Origin: Roseiarcus sp036489975
Lineage (GTDB): Bacteria > Pseudomonadota > Alphaproteobacteria > Rhizobiales > Beijerinckiaceae
DNA: 64,000 nt
Assembly (NCBI GenBank): GCA_036489975.1
Contig: DASXES010000049.1
Location: 67,438-131,437 of the forward strand
Direction of reading: 5' to 3'
The translations under genes and the position numbers were made by a program. Positions 63,928-64,000 of the stretch are shown here, piece by piece (position 1 is the stretch's first letter; each line of letters opens with the position of its first letter). The notes beneath the pieces were generated by a model. It saw only the letters and a program-made list of their open reading frames with translations, was not told where the DNA came from and did not search any database.

Positions 63928-64000
63928 TTATATTGTTGCTGTGCGGGTTCACGCCCGTATATGCCCTCCTTGGGCGTTTCCTCCCTAGACTCAAGGCCGC

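Noticed and set aside
63940..63965. GGGTTCACGCCC, resembling a tRNA T-arm
   Set aside because: No acceptor stem, D-arm or anticodon arm can be folded around it.

Overview
The window is a high-GC, gene-dense chromosomal segment from an alphaproteobacterium, most likely Hyphomicrobiales (Rhizobiales; a Beijerinckiaceae/Methylocystaceae-like relative is possible but not shown). Pointers are a perfect CIRCE element before groESL, an MntR/MntH pair, HisZ next to a long HisG, MocD/MocE-like genes, an ECF41 sigma factor and a possible PhaR-type box at the right edge. No rRNA, tRNA or CRISPR array was seen.

Layout. 1-2.0 kb: 3' part of an ECF41 sigma factor and an AraC/GyrI-type regulator. 2.1-4.1 kb: divergent mntH and mntR. 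4.3-18.9 kb: a large catabolic locus around a TetR regulator. It holds a divergent MaoC hydratase, tetR, a complete Liv-type ABC importer (livH, M, G, F and a Tat-type binding protein), an AMP-forming acyl-CoA ligase and a zinc MDR oxidoreductase. A second unit holds a crotonase, a two-subunit biotin-dependent acyl-CoA carboxylase, a second MaoC hydratase and a CitE-type lyase. The same operator-like block lies before tetR and again before the crotonase, so one regulator probably controls all units. The enzymes read as import, CoA activation, carboxylation, hydration and C-C cleavage of an unidentified carboxylic acid.

18.9-34 kb: an IS256 remnant, DUF2147 and conserved unknown proteins, an L,D-transpeptidase, lutABC (lactate oxidation), pncB, a GH108-like muramidase, a PNPOx-family protein, an Ada-like protein, a large MscS channel and hisZ-hisG. 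34.5-45.8 kb: a SAM-cyclase-AAA-TPR regulator, an MFS efflux protein, groESL, a transglutaminase-like protein, acuI, tag, an HD hydrolase, a PTP-like phosphatase and an Ivy lysozyme inhibitor. 45.8-48.4 kb: a RAM-only AsnC protein with a secreted protein, a nitroreductase and a flavin reductase.

48.4-53.9 kb: a sugar-type ABC importer divergent from a MocD-like membrane di-iron oxygenase/desaturase, a MocE-like Rieske ferredoxin and an SDR, which resembles the demethylation module of rhizopine catabolism. 53.9-55.7 kb: an AT-rich island with an ordered repeat and hairpin, and an unknown gene broken by one in-frame ochre codon. 55.7-59.4 kb: a DUF4239 membrane protein, chrA and two SDRs. 59.5-63 kb: dgoK, dgoA, an AtuA-family (DUF1446) gene and its small AtuA_C partner, all overlapping by 1-4 bases. 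This operon ends at a scar where a truncated antisense WGR-domain gene abuts a decayed IS5-family element. The last 150 bases hold a palindrome resembling a PhaR site.
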